A DNA stretch of 64,000 nucleotides from Lachnospiraceae bacterium UBA7589 (GTDB lineage Bacteria > Bacillota > Clostridia > Lachnospirales > Lachnospiraceae). Location: positions 1 through 64,000 of the forward strand of contig DLKL01000046.1 of the NCBI GenBank assembly GCA_002476495.1. The letters are read 5' to 3'. Shown in pieces: positions 8,656-17,366 of the stretch (its first letter is position 1; every line of letters begins with the position of its first letter). The position numbers and the translations under genes were made by a program. Under the pieces are notes generated by a model. It was given only the letters and a program-made list of their open reading frames with translations. It searched no databases and was not told where the DNA came from.

Positions 8656-9252
8656 TTATTCTTCCATTCTGTCCTTAATATATTCAACCAGAACCTGTGC
8701 AGTTTTCTCCTCCCCAAGCTTATTGGAGTTAATGCAAATGTCATAGTTTCTTGAATCACCCCATTTAAAATCAGAATGATAATTGTGATATTTCTTTCTT
8801 TTTTTATCATGGCGGAGCATTTTTATCTCTGCTTCCTTCTCGGATATGCCATACTTGTTCATTATTCTCTTAAGCTTAATTTCATGATCACCTGTAATAA
8901 ATATGGATATAAGTCCCTCGCAATCCTTGAACACGGTCTCCCCACACCTGCCGACTACTACAAAGGACTTACCCTCGGCGGCCTTTTCCTTAAGGTATTC
9001 AAATTGCATTTCTGCCATAACCTCTTCAATAGAATTGGAGTAATTGCCTATTCTTCTTGACAAAACAAGATTACGTGGCTTCTCATCATATTTCTCAAGA
9101 TATTCAATCTTAATATTGTTCTCGTTGGCTACACCTTCAAGTATCTTACGGTCATACATATCCAAGCCAAGTTCTTTGGCTATATATTCTGCTATCTCAT
9201 GACCACCGGTTCCGTATTCCCTGCTTATTGCAATTATAAATTGTTTTCCCAT
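8656..9252 (-). CDS. cytidylate-kinase-like family protein
   Basis: P-loop nucleoside-monophosphate-kinase relative (198 aa) of the AAA/cytidylate_kin2 type common in Firmicutes; its true substrate is not established in the family. The nucleotide-binding N-terminus reads IAISREYGTGGHEIAEYIA, followed by DRKIL and a central VVVGRCGE strand. A basic lid-like stretch (LRHDKKRKKYHNYHSD) follows, then SRNYDICINSNKLG near the end. A longer frame begins at 9270, but AAGGAGGG at 7 nt points to ATG 9252. This start overlaps none of the upstream gene apart from the ribosome binding site, which lies inside its end. It is coupled to the ArsB/NhaD-like permease upstream. Confidence 0.8.
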   Translation of the reverse strand: MGKQFIIAISREYGTGGHEIAEYIAKELGLDMYDRKILEGVANENNIKIEYLEKYDEKPRNLVLSRRIGNYSNSIEEVMAEMQFEYLKEKAAEGKSFVVVGRCGETVFKDCEGLISIFITGDHEIKLKRIMNKYGISEKEAEIKMLRHDKKRKKYHNYHSDFKWGDSRNYDICINSNKLGEEKTAQVLVEYIKDRMEE

Positions 9253-9263
9253 AAATGCCCTCC

Positions 9264-10622
9264 TTAACAATAACGTAAAAATATCATAACCATAGATATT
9301 GCTACTACCATTACAGTGGCAGGTGCCATAGTCTTACAATATTTTCCCCAGCCGATCGGATAGCCGTTCTTAGCTGACACTGAGGTTCCTACTACGTTGG
9401 CAGATGCCCCTATAGGTGTTGCGCTTCCTCCAATATCAGTTCCCATTGAAAGTGTCCATGCAAGTATATTGAGATCTACTCCTGATGTAACAGAAAGGCT
9501 CTGGATAACAGGAATCATGGTTGCAGCAAATGGAATATTATCAATAAATGCACTGGCAAAGGCTGAAATCCAAAGTATAATAGCCACCATTATATACACA
9601 TTGCCGCCACTGACCTTCTCAATGAAGTCGGCAATTATTTCAAGAATACCTGTCTGCTCAAGTCCCCCTACAACCATAAAAAGTCCTGTAAAAAAGAGCA
9701 GTGTTTTGTAATCTACCTTTTTGAGTATGTGTGGTATTTCTTTTCCTGCGCCAATAAGGGTTATAATAGCAATAAAGGTTCCTATAAATGCCACAGTAAG
9801 ATGTGTCATGGAATGAGTTACCAGAAGCACAACTGCCAATCCAAAAATCACACTGCTTATGATAAAATCCTTCTTATTTGTAATAGCCTCCTTTGGCTCC
9901 GGCATTGAACTTATATCTATCTCTCCGTTGGATTCGGCAATTAACTCCTTTCTATATACCAGATAAAAGTATACAACCGTAAAAATCAATCCGACTCCTG
10001 CAATAAGTCCTGTATTTGTCAGGAAATCCGCAAAGGAATATCCAAGAGATGTGCCTATTATAATATTAGGCGGATCTCCACACATTGTTGCCGAGCCTCC
10101 CAGATTTGCACAGAATATTTCCGAAAGAATCATAGGCACCGGATTAAATCTGAGCAGCTTGCCAAGCTCTACCGTAACTGCCGCCAGAAACAATATAACT
10201 GTTATACTGTCAATAAACATGGATAGAATTGCTGACATTATCATAAATGTAATGAAAAGAGGTATGGTTTTATAATGCACAAGTCTGGCCAGCTTCATGC
10301 AAAGCCATCTGAAAAAACCGGCTTTAGCCATTCCCTCAACCATTATCATCATTCCTCCAAGGAATATTATGGTAGCCCAGTTAATACCTGATGTGGATTC
10401 TCCGCTTTCCCCTGCCGAATACCAGAAGTCTGTAGTAAAAATACCCTTCACATTAAGAGTTTCTACAATCGCGTCCATGCTGTGCATGCCCACTCCAAAT
10501 ACAAGTATAAGTGTAAGTATTCCACATCCGAGAGTTACAATATGTCTTTCAATTTTGTCCATTACAACAAGAACAAACATAGACACAAAAATAATAAGAG
10601 CAAAAATTTGAGCTAACGTCAT
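9264..10622 (-). CDS. ArsB/NhaD-type (SLC13-like) permease
   Basis: Integral membrane transporter (452 aa) of the ion-transporter superfamily that includes NhaD Na+/H+ antiporters, ArsB and citrate carriers. About 11-12 hydrophobic segments are seen. Two inverted-repeat elements recur: NLGGSATMCGDPPNIIIG in the first half and GTDIGGSATPIGASANVVG in the second, matching the re-entrant substrate-binding loops. FIDSITVILFLA and FIDNIPFAATMIP also mirror each other. AAGGAGGT lies 6 nt before the ATG. The downstream kinase-like gene starts just after its stop. Substrate (Na+, arsenite or a carboxylate) cannot be fixed from sequence; the NhaD-like motifs lean to cation/proton exchange. Confidence 0.85.
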   Translation of the reverse strand: MTLAQIFALIIFVSMFVLVVMDKIERHIVTLGCGILTLILVFGVGMHSMDAIVETLNVKGIFTTDFWYSAGESGESTSGINWATIIFLGGMMIMVEGMAKAGFFRWLCMKLARLVHYKTIPLFITFMIMSAILSMFIDSITVILFLAAVTVELGKLLRFNPVPMILSEIFCANLGGSATMCGDPPNIIIGTSLGYSFADFLTNTGLIAGVGLIFTVVYFYLVYRKELIAESNGEIDISSMPEPKEAITNKKDFIISSVIFGLAVVLLVTHSMTHLTVAFIGTFIAIITLIGAGKEIPHILKKVDYKTLLFFTGLFMVVGGLEQTGILEIIADFIEKVSGGNVYIMVAIILWISAFASAFIDNIPFAATMIPVIQSLSVTSGVDLNILAWTLSMGTDIGGSATPIGASANVVGTSVSAKNGYPIGWGKYCKTMAPATVMVVAISMVMIFLRYC

Positions 10623-10677
10623 CTTGCCTACCTCCTTATAATATAGGTGGAACTGCCATATAGCATTCCACTAAACA

Positions 10678-10720
10678 AAAAGACCAAGTGTGATGAAATA
10701 TAACCACCTTTGGCCTTTTC
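10678..10720 (-). terminator. terminator after the unknown 185-aa gene
   Basis: On the minus strand AAAAGGCCAAAGGTG pairs imperfectly with CAC-TTGGTCTTTT and ends in a T-run. It separates the 185-aa gene from the permease transcript. Confidence 0.7.
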
Positions 10721-10774
10721 CAATGCCTATTATAACTCCATTTTCAAAAAATAAAAGAGTTTTTTTGCATTTTA

Positions 10775-11332
10775 TTATATATTTTGTGCATTTTGAACCA
10801 TGCTATTGGTATCTACAGCCTGTACTATCCCTGAAAAATTGTTATTTATGGACTGGGCTATAGGTTCTGTCCAACCCACGATAAGCCCCCTTCTCTGAGG
10901 CCATATTACATTTACCAGCTTTTCCATGGCCTCCTGACAAGGCTGTTTCTTAGAAAATCCCCCTGTATGCTTTTCTCCCAGTGTATACACTCTTCCGTTT
11001 CTATCCATCAGCCTAAGACTATGTGCCTTATCATAAGGTATAAAATTCATCTTGCTGGTAAATACAAATGGATAAACCCATATAGTATCCCTGACAGGTA
11101 TAACGAAAAAAGCAGCCATGTCAATGGCAAATATGTAATTTGGTGATACAAAACATTTTAGCACGGGAACTGCTGTCTGTGCCTCGTTATTTATCCACAT
11201 TTTTTCCTCCGGAGTAAACCGGTTCCACTGCTCCTCCGCAGCGGCATATTGCTTCTTATTAAACGCATTCTGCCTGACCTTTCCCAACTGATTGCAAAGA
11301 TTAAGTATATTAGGATAATTTGACAAATCCAT
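10775..11332 (-). CDS. conserved-looking protein of unknown function
   Basis: 185-aa protein that I do not recognise. It starts at ATG 11332, which has GGAGGGG at a good distance; the frame is open to 11371 but without a second site. The N-terminal third is polar and helical (NLCNQLGKVRQNAFNKKQYAAAEEQW). The middle is hydrophobic and beta-like (FVSPNYIFAIDMAAFFVIPVR, then WVYPFVFTSKMNF) and reminiscent of PH-like or DUF6709-type regulators of membrane surfaces; this is only an impression. It has no clear transmembrane helix or signal peptide. Monocistronic, with its own terminator; the neighbours give no hint. Confidence 0.7.
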   Translation of the reverse strand: MDLSNYPNILNLCNQLGKVRQNAFNKKQYAAAEEQWNRFTPEEKMWINNEAQTAVPVLKCFVSPNYIFAIDMAAFFVIPVRDTIWVYPFVFTSKMNFIPYDKAHSLRLMDRNGRVYTLGEKHTGGFSKKQPCQEAMEKLVNVIWPQRRGLIVGWTEPIAQSINNNFSGIVQAVDTNSMVQNAQNI

Positions 11333-11473
11333 AGTTTCCCCTCCATGAAACAAAATATTTCCTAGCCGCAAATCTGCCCGCTATTTCATTACATAATATC
11401 ACAGCAATAATTGAAAATCAACTATTCAACCACCGGGGAATGTGTTCAAAATTCCTTGTGAATCTCTGACAGG

Positions 11474-12235
11474 TTACATAGTATCCCTTTTAAGCTTTGA
11501 CTTCATTATAATCACAGAAAGAATATACATACCTGCCATCCAGGCAGTTACTATGAGCAATGGCTTTACTGTGTCACTATACTTTCCCGCAAGGGCCATA
11601 CGGGCAGCTTTTACACCATGATAAAACGGGAGAGCTTTGCTGACACCTAAAATTGTCCCCTTCAGACTGTCTACGTCCATCCATATGCCTCCAATCATTC
11701 CCACAACAGATATAATTATAGAACATAATCCCGGTGCCGCCTTTTCATTTACCAGAGTTCCAAAAATCATGCCTATGGCAATAAACATTATAGTTGATGG
11801 GATAAGACATATTATACATAAAGCAATTCCCCCAAATGAGAGCCTTTCATCCATAACAAAACCCATAACCTGTGATGCGGCAAGGGTAATCATAAGCTGT
11901 ATTACGGCAAGAGCTACAACCGATAATGTATATCCGGCAATAAAATCCCATGATTTCATCGGTGATGCGTGGAGTCTCATAATAAGTGCTGTAGATCTGT
12001 CCTTGGACACCTGTATACTTATAAAAAGCATAATAAAAGTAAGCCCAAAAAATGCTATTCCGGGTGCAAGCTTTTCAAGTCGGAAAACAGTCATATCCGC
12101 CTTTTCCGGTATGCTGTTATTAACTATAGACATGATAATAAGCATTACAATCGGAAAACCAAGACAAAAAATGTAGCTTAAGGGATCTCTGAGTATTTCC
12201 TTCATTGTCCTCTTTGCAAATATTAAACCCTTCAT
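11474..12235 (-). CDS. ABC-2 type exporter permease
   Basis: Membrane subunit (253 aa) of a two-gene ABC exporter. Six hydrophobic segments in ABC-2 order are visible: one near residue 20, a pair at about 55-115, and three in the C-terminal half ending LIVTAWMAGMYILSVIIM. The segment ISIQVSKDRSTALIMRLHASPM between TM2 and TM3 is the amphipathic coupling element typical of DrrB/YadH-type permeases. It starts 9 nt behind the ATPase gene, so the two are co-translated. Together with the LytTR/DUF3021 genes upstream it probably exports a drug, lipid or peptide; the substrate is unknown. Confidence 0.88.
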   Translation of the reverse strand: MKGLIFAKRTMKEILRDPLSYIFCLGFPIVMLIIMSIVNNSIPEKADMTVFRLEKLAPGIAFFGLTFIMLFISIQVSKDRSTALIMRLHASPMKSWDFIAGYTLSVVALAVIQLMITLAASQVMGFVMDERLSFGGIALCIICLIPSTIMFIAIGMIFGTLVNEKAAPGLCSIIISVVGMIGGIWMDVDSLKGTILGVSKALPFYHGVKAARMALAGKYSDTVKPLLIVTAWMAGMYILSVIIMKSKLKRDTM

Positions 12236-12244
12236 ATGTAATAC

Positions 12245-12973
12245 CTACCTTTCTGCCATTGCTACCTGTACAAAAGCCTCTTCCAGGTTGTTTTTTTCCG
12301 TAGCCTTCAATATCCCATCCACTGTAGCAGCCATCCTTATTTTTCCTTCTACCATTATGGCTACCTTATCCGCCAGGGCCTCAGCCTCTTCCATATAATG
12401 AGTAGTCAGTACTATGGTTACTTCCTTTTTTAATCTTTTTATTTCCTTCCACAGCTCCCGTCTGGCAAGCACATCAAGTCCCAGCGTCGGTTCATCCAGA
12501 AATACCACCTTGGGCTTTGTTATCAATGCCATGGCAATACTTATCTTTCTCTGCCATCCTCCGGAAAGAGTTTTTGCCCTTTGCTTTTCTACCTCACCCA
12601 GAGAAAACTTTTCTATCATTTCCTCAACTCTTTTTCTGATTTCATCCTTATCCATGCCATATATTCCTGCCATAAATTCCAGATTTTCTCTTACGGTAAG
12701 ATTCGGTGCTATCGAGGTCTCCTGAGGAGATATATTTACTATTTTTTTTACCCTGTCAATCTCCCTGACAATACTGTGTCCAAAGATTGCTGCATCCCCC
12801 GATGTAGGTTTCACAAGCCCTGTGAGCATCTTAATTGTAGTCGTTTTACCGGCACCATTTACTCCCAGAAGGGCAAACAGGCTGTCCTCTTCAATCTGAA
12901 TGTCAATATCATCCACAGCCGCCTTCCCATTATACTCTTTTCTCAATTTACTGATTTCAACCGCATTTCCCAT
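12245..12973 (-). CDS. ABC exporter ATP-binding protein
   Basis: 242-aa ABC ATPase of the DrrA/multidrug type. Walker A is GVNGAGKTTTIK, the signature is LSGGWQRK (Trp in place of the usual Gln), Walker B is VVFLDEPTLGLD, and the switch His is in LTTHYMEEAE. It powers the permease encoded 9 nt downstream. A perfect 13-bp palindrome (12987-12999) lies only 14 nt before the start codon and may bind a repressor. Upstream in the same direction are DUF3021 and LytTR genes, an arrangement often seen with LytTR-controlled exporters. Confidence 0.93.
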   Translation of the reverse strand: MGNAVEISKLRKEYNGKAAVDDIDIQIEEDSLFALLGVNGAGKTTTIKMLTGLVKPTSGDAAIFGHSIVREIDRVKKIVNISPQETSIAPNLTVRENLEFMAGIYGMDKDEIRKRVEEMIEKFSLGEVEKQRAKTLSGGWQRKISIAMALITKPKVVFLDEPTLGLDVLARRELWKEIKRLKKEVTIVLTTHYMEEAEALADKVAIMVEGKIRMAATVDGILKATEKNNLEEAFVQVAMAER

Positions 12974-12986
12974 TTTTTCCCCTTTC

Positions 12987-12999
12987 CGTATTTAATACG
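12987..12999. promoter_or_regulatory. 13-bp palindrome before the ABC exporter
   Basis: CGTATTTAATACG is a perfect inverted repeat around a central T, just upstream of the ribosome binding site. A TATAAT-like -10 (13027-13022 on minus) lies 23 nt further upstream, so the palindrome would cover the start of the transcript: a good operator position. No repressor gene is adjacent. Confidence 0.4.
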
Positions 13000-13092
13000 T
13001 ATGTGTTATTTTCATAATCAGATTATACATATTATTTCACGCAAATAAATTAAATCAGGACCATCGGTCTGTTTTCGTGGACAAGTGGTTTT

Positions 13093-13545
13093 TTATGACT
13101 GTCCCATCCGTTTAAGCTCTTTATTAATGTCCTCTACATTTTTCTTACATAATCTATATTGGATAATCCAGCAGATTGAGTATGATATAATATATGAAAT
13201 CGTGGTTGTAACCGTACTGTGGATATAGCTTCCGAATCCCCAGCAGATACAAGCCACGCTAATCCATGCCGGACTGGAAACAAGAAAATATAATACACTT
13301 TGAAGCACCAGACTAAGCTTTTCCATTTCCATAATAATTGTTCCTCCTGCCAGAACTGCACTCATGATTCCAATCAGCATAAGCTGTACAAGTAATGCAC
13401 CGGCCTCATTATTAAATCTTTCCCTGTACTGTTGAAGCATAGGAATATCCCCTTTTATCATATATACAAATATGTATACGGTTGCCGTGATTGCCACAGC
13501 ATAGCAATATGAATTTATCATTCTTTTAAACATTGTTTTTATCAT
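13093..13545 (-). CDS. DUF3021-type four-helix membrane protein
   Basis: 150-aa membrane protein with four hydrophobic segments (about residues 10-30, 50-70, 80-105 and 110-130) and a charged C-terminal tail (KKNVEDINKELKRMG). DUF3021 proteins of this size typically sit directly after a LytTR regulator and are thought to act with it as an inhibitory or sensory partner. Here the LytTR gene ends 30 nt upstream. The longest frame begins at 13572, but GGGAGG with 6-nt spacing selects ATG 13545 (MIKTMFKRM). An ABC exporter follows about 120 nt downstream and is a plausible target. Confidence 0.8.
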   Translation of the reverse strand: MIKTMFKRMINSYCYAVAITATVYIFVYMIKGDIPMLQQYRERFNNEAGALLVQLMLIGIMSAVLAGGTIIMEMEKLSLVLQSVLYFLVSSPAWISVACICWGFGSYIHSTVTTTISYIISYSICWIIQYRLCKKNVEDINKELKRMGQS

Positions 13546-13575
13546 GCTTTTCCTCCCTGAAATCTTCATCAATAG

Positions 13576-14022
13576 TTAAAGCCCAAGAGTCTGTTTGATT
13601 TTTGTTACATATCTTCTGGAAACATAGGTTTCTATATCCCCCTGAAGCTGCATTTTTATTGTACCGGTCAGACTTGTATTAAGACTCTTTATCTTCCTTA
13701 TATTAACTATCTCGGAATTAGATATCCGCACAAATCTGCCTGTCCCCAGCTTGTTCTCAATCTCATAAAGACGTTCCCGTATTTTGTATGTACCACTGTC
13801 TGTAGATGCAAACACCGATTTGCTGGCACAAAATATCCTTATTATATCTGTGGAATTAATCATTACAGATTCCTGTTTTTTTTCATCATATCCTCTTATC
13901 TTTAATTCATAGATTTGACTTATGGTATCAAATATTTCCACAGTTTTAAGATTTTTTACATCTGAGCATACATGTATTTCCGGCTGTATATATTTCTTTT
14001 GTATATCATATTTTATAATCAC
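13576..14022 (-). CDS. LytTR DNA-binding regulator (GTG start)
   Basis: 148-aa stand-alone LytTR transcription factor without a receiver domain. The N-terminal half is a short beta/alpha region (IHVCSDVKNLKTVEIFD). The C-terminal LytTR domain spans about residues 60-145 and includes FCASKSVFASTDSGTYKIRE, FVRISNSEIVNIRKI and VSRRYVTKIKQTLG, all family landmarks. The frame is open to an ATG at 14076, but that start has no ribosome binding site. GTG at 14022 has AGAGGA at 6-nt spacing and gives the usual length, so I chose it. It forms a unit with the DUF3021 gene and is divergent from a MATE exporter. Confidence 0.85.
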   Translation of the reverse strand: MIIKYDIQKKYIQPEIHVCSDVKNLKTVEIFDTISQIYELKIRGYDEKKQESVMINSTDIIRIFCASKSVFASTDSGTYKIRERLYEIENKLGTGRFVRISNSEIVNIRKIKSLNTSLTGTIKMQLQGDIETYVSRRYVTKIKQTLGL

Positions 14023-14119
14023 TGTTTTCCTCTTTCCACTGTAATATTCATGGCTTAATTCATAGGGTCTGCTCATTTATTTCAAGTATATTGTCTGATA
14101 TATATCCAGTAAATAATGT

Positions 14120-14148
14120 TTTACATATATCTTGTAAGGGATTATAAT
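14120..14148 (+). promoter_or_regulatory. promoter of the MATE exporter
   Basis: TTTACA (14120-14125), 17-nt spacer, TATAAT (14143-14148), with the ATG about 40 nt downstream. It lies in the divergent region shared with the LytTR gene. Confidence 0.8.
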
Positions 14149-14188
14149 ACACCCTGTGATAAAAAACAATAAAACGGAGGAATTTCAA

Positions 14189-15550
14189 ATGAATAAGGAT
14201 CTGACTGTGGGAAATCCACAAACAGTACTGTGGAAATTCTGTATGCCTTTGTTTGGCAGTATAATTTTCCAGCAATTATATAATATTGCCGACAGCTTTG
14301 TGGCGGGAAAATTTATCAACGAAAACGCATTGGCTGCCGTAGGAAACAGCTATGAAATAACATTGATTTTCATCGCATTTGCCTTTGGCTGTAATATGGG
14401 TTGTTCTGTTATTGTTTCAAAGCTGTTTGGTGGAAAAAATTATAGGGATATGAAAACTGCTGTTTATACTGCCTGTATACTTACGGCTGTAATATGCTTT
14501 GTTTTAATGCTTATCGGAATAGCAGGCTCAGATATACTTCTTAAAATGATACGGACACCCAAGACTGTATTTTCTGATTCTAAATTGTACCTTGACATAT
14601 ATACATGGGGGCTTCCCTTTGTATTCTTTTACAACGTGGCAACAGGTATTTTTTCAGCCCTTGGTGACTCCAGAACTCCATTCTTTTTTCTGGCAGTCTC
14701 CTCTGTCTCTAATATAGCTGTGGATATATTGTTTGTTAAAGCCTTTCATATGGGGGTTGCAGGCGTGGCCTGGGCAACCTTTATATGCCAGGGAGTGAGC
14801 TGTATCCTGGCTATAGCTGTTGTATTTCTCCGGCTTGCAAAGATTCCTGTCGAGGAAAAGGCTCCTGTTTTTGACTGGGGAATTCTTAAAGAAATTGTAG
14901 GAATAGCCATCCCAAGTACACTCCAGCAAAGCTTTATCTCCGTTGGAAATATTATAATTCAAAGTATAATTAATGGTTTTGGTGCTCCTGTTATGGCGGG
15001 GTATTCAGCCGCAGTCAAACTAAATAACCTGGTTGTAACCTCCTTCACCACCCTGGGTAACGGGATTTCCAATTATACTGCCCAGAATCTTGGAGCCGGC
15101 AAGCTTTCCCGAATCAGACAGGGCTTCAAAATCGGTGTAAAAATGGTATGGCTGCTTAGTATTCCTTTGTTTTTCCTATATTTCTTCGGTGGCAGTATTG
15201 TTCTTAAGCTTTTTATGGATGAACCTACAAAGCTTGCCATGGATACAGGAATTGTTTATCTTAGAATTCTTTCTCCGTTTTACTTCGTAGTATCTGCCAA
15301 GCTGATTGCCGATGGTATATTAAGAGGCTCAGGTATGATGAAAAAGTTTATGGCTGCAACCTTTACCGACCTGATTCTTCGTGTTGTCTTTGCCTTCTGC
15401 TTTTCAAAAACAGCCCTGGGTGCTACCGGTATATGGTGTGCATGGCCTATAGGCTGGTGCGTTGCAACAGCAATATCCATTATATTCTACGCAAAAGGTC
15501 CCTGGATTAATGAGAAAGACAACCCGGACACAATAAATCTGGAAGAATAG
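14189..15550 (+). CDS. MATE family multidrug/metabolite exporter
   Basis: Integral membrane exporter (453 aa) of the MATE family, using Na+ or H+ to expel organic cations. Twelve hydrophobic segments in two homologous halves are apparent. The N-terminal half has LFGSIIFQQLYNIADSFVAG and AAVGNSYEITLIF. The equivalent second-half segments are AIPSTLQQSFISVGNIIIQS and SAAVKLNNLVVTSF. The frame opens at 14156, but CGGAGG 8 nt before ATG 14189 sets the start (MNKDLTVGNPQ). Strong promoter upstream and bidirectional terminator downstream make it monocistronic. Divergent placement from the LytTR regulator suggests possible control. Confidence 0.93.
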   Translation: MNKDLTVGNPQTVLWKFCMPLFGSIIFQQLYNIADSFVAGKFINENALAAVGNSYEITLIFIAFAFGCNMGCSVIVSKLFGGKNYRDMKTAVYTACILTAVICFVLMLIGIAGSDILLKMIRTPKTVFSDSKLYLDIYTWGLPFVFFYNVATGIFSALGDSRTPFFFLAVSSVSNIAVDILFVKAFHMGVAGVAWATFICQGVSCILAIAVVFLRLAKIPVEEKAPVFDWGILKEIVGIAIPSTLQQSFISVGNIIIQSIINGFGAPVMAGYSAAVKLNNLVVTSFTTLGNGISNYTAQNLGAGKLSRIRQGFKIGVKMVWLLSIPLFFLYFFGGSIVLKLFMDEPTKLAMDTGIVYLRILSPFYFVVSAKLIADGILRGSGMMKKFMAATFTDLILRVVFAFCFSKTALGATGIWCAWPIGWCVATAISIIFYAKGPWINEKDNPDTINLEE

Positions 15551-15552
15551 CG

Positions 15553-15598
15553 ACACAAAAAAGCAGTGGAGAAAATGTTTTCCACTGCTTTTTTGTGT
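15553..15598. terminator. bidirectional terminator
   Basis: A perfect 18-bp stem, ACACAAAAAAGCAGTGGA and TCCACTGCTTTTTTGTGT, around a 10-nt loop. The internal A6/T6 makes it effective both for the MATE gene and for the converging ATPase gene. Confidence 0.9.
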
Positions 15599-15638
15599 AC
15601 AAATATATCTTTAATATCATAATGTTGTGAAGCTTTGC

Positions 15639-17366
15639 CTATAACTCTACATAATTATAATCCATATCAAGGTCATCCAGCATATCTCCGATATGAGGAT
15701 TAGCTGTCAGCAGAATAATCTGCTCCGTATCAATTGTTTTAAGACAATCAAGAGTGTTAATTAACCTCTTTTCATCGTAGTTTGTAAATATATCATCAAT
15801 TATAAGAGGCATTTTATCCTTACACAGAAGTCTTGCAACGCTAAGTCTTACTGCAAGGTAAATCTGCTCAACTGTACCGGCACTGAGATATTCAATTCCT
15901 ACATATCCGTCTCCGTCACGAACCATGACATGAAGGTTTTCATCAAGATATACATCCTGGTATTTTCCGTCAGTTATCTTTGATACAATATCTGAAATAT
16001 TATCATTAATGAGAAATCCAAGGTCTCCGTGTATACGGGCTGACATGTCATTAATGGTATCAATGGCAAGGTCTATAGCCCGGATTTCCTTTTCCATATC
16101 CCGCTTCTTAGAGGAAAATACATTATACTCGTCCTGAAGCTCTTCATATTTCTTTTTCTTATCCAAAAGCTGTTTTTCTATTAATTTCAACTCTGATTTC
16201 TTTTCAGCATATTCCGTTGCGAAGGACATATCTATCTGGGTTTCCTGTTCGCTCTCATCCTCCTCACTTTGAATCATAGGGGTAATGCTATCCTCAAGCT
16301 CCCGGATAATCCGCTTGAATTCCTCCTCTGAAGGAGTAGTAATATCATCCTGAAATACTCCCTTTGCAAAAAGATCCTCAACTATTGTAACAACAACAAA
16401 CAAAGCAGTGCAGACTACAAAGAGCTGTCTGACTCCCTCGCTGAAAGGAAGAATATATACCATTGCCGCAATAATACCCACAACAAAAATCCCTGTAAGG
16501 GCAATAAACCATGGTTTTTCTGTAATTTTTTTCTCCTTTTCCTCCTCATCGGTCAGCTCGGATTTAAGGTTAACGCTGCTTTGGACAAGACTATCCAGCT
16601 TGGCATTTATCTCTTCATTATCCTCATATATAACCTCTCCGTCCTGGGTCTTTACCAGCTTTCTTGCTTCACGCTTTCTTCTTGCTGTCTCTATTGTAAA
16701 TTCCTCATCCAGCTTGGCAATCTCTGTCCTTACATCTCTTAATTGCTCATCTGTTTTTGAATAATCCTCCATTTCAGTAGCAATATCATCCAGCTTTTTT
16801 TGTACAGAAGCCGGATTGTTCCTGCTCTTTTCCTTTTTCAGTCTTTCGACGGCAGCACTTTTATCTATATCTGCCGATCCTGTAGTAGAAAGATTAGCAA
16901 GATAATTTATAAGCTCGGCAGCAAGCTCCTTTCCCGGTGCTGCTCCGTGCTCTCCTATACAAAGAGTATTGACATATGTACTTTTGTCCAAATCCAGCAT
17001 TGTTCCATATAGACTATTCTTATTCCTAAGCTTAATCTCTCTGCCTGACTTGACATCCATAACACTGGTTTTACGATTATATCTTAAAAAGCTTCTCTCA
17101 ATAAAAAAGCTTTTATCCTTGTGATTTATATATGCCTTTCCTGAAAATCCCCTACCGTCCAAAGGCTTCCTAAGCTCATAATTATCAAGGCGTGCTCCAA
17201 GCCCCCTGGACTTATCTATGCCATACAGCATACCTACAATAAATTCCTTCAGGGTAGTTTTTCCTGCCTCGTTTTCACCATAAATAAGGTTAAGTCCCGG
17301 CTTAAGATCAATCTCTTTATTATTAAATTTTCCAAAATCCTTTAGTAATAATTTGTTAAGAAACAT
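15639..17366 (-). CDS. short SbcC/YhaN-like AAA ATPase with membrane segment
   Basis: 575-aa SMC/Rad50-type ATPase, about half the length of SbcC and nearer the YhaN type. The N-terminal half-domain has Walker A YGENEAGKTTLKEF. The C-terminal half has the signature YLSAGTVEQIYLAVRLSVA and Walker B MPLIIDDIFTNYD. Between them lie two coiled-coil arms (about 190-280 and 385-460). A pair of hydrophobic segments (about 295-345) sits at the tip, where a Rad50 zinc hook would be, so the coil may be membrane-attached. Its start overlaps the nuclease gene's stop in TAATG, so the two are translationally coupled and probably form an SbcCD-like complex for DNA end processing (inference). Confidence 0.85.
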   Translation of the reverse strand: MFLNKLLLKDFGKFNNKEIDLKPGLNLIYGENEAGKTTLKEFIVGMLYGIDKSRGLGARLDNYELRKPLDGRGFSGKAYINHKDKSFFIERSFLRYNRKTSVMDVKSGREIKLRNKNSLYGTMLDLDKSTYVNTLCIGEHGAAPGKELAAELINYLANLSTTGSADIDKSAAVERLKKEKSRNNPASVQKKLDDIATEMEDYSKTDEQLRDVRTEIAKLDEEFTIETARRKREARKLVKTQDGEVIYEDNEEINAKLDSLVQSSVNLKSELTDEEEKEKKITEKPWFIALTGIFVVGIIAAMVYILPFSEGVRQLFVVCTALFVVVTIVEDLFAKGVFQDDITTPSEEEFKRIIRELEDSITPMIQSEEDESEQETQIDMSFATEYAEKKSELKLIEKQLLDKKKKYEELQDEYNVFSSKKRDMEKEIRAIDLAIDTINDMSARIHGDLGFLINDNISDIVSKITDGKYQDVYLDENLHVMVRDGDGYVGIEYLSAGTVEQIYLAVRLSVARLLCKDKMPLIIDDIFTNYDEKRLINTLDCLKTIDTEQIILLTANPHIGDMLDDLDMDYNYVEL

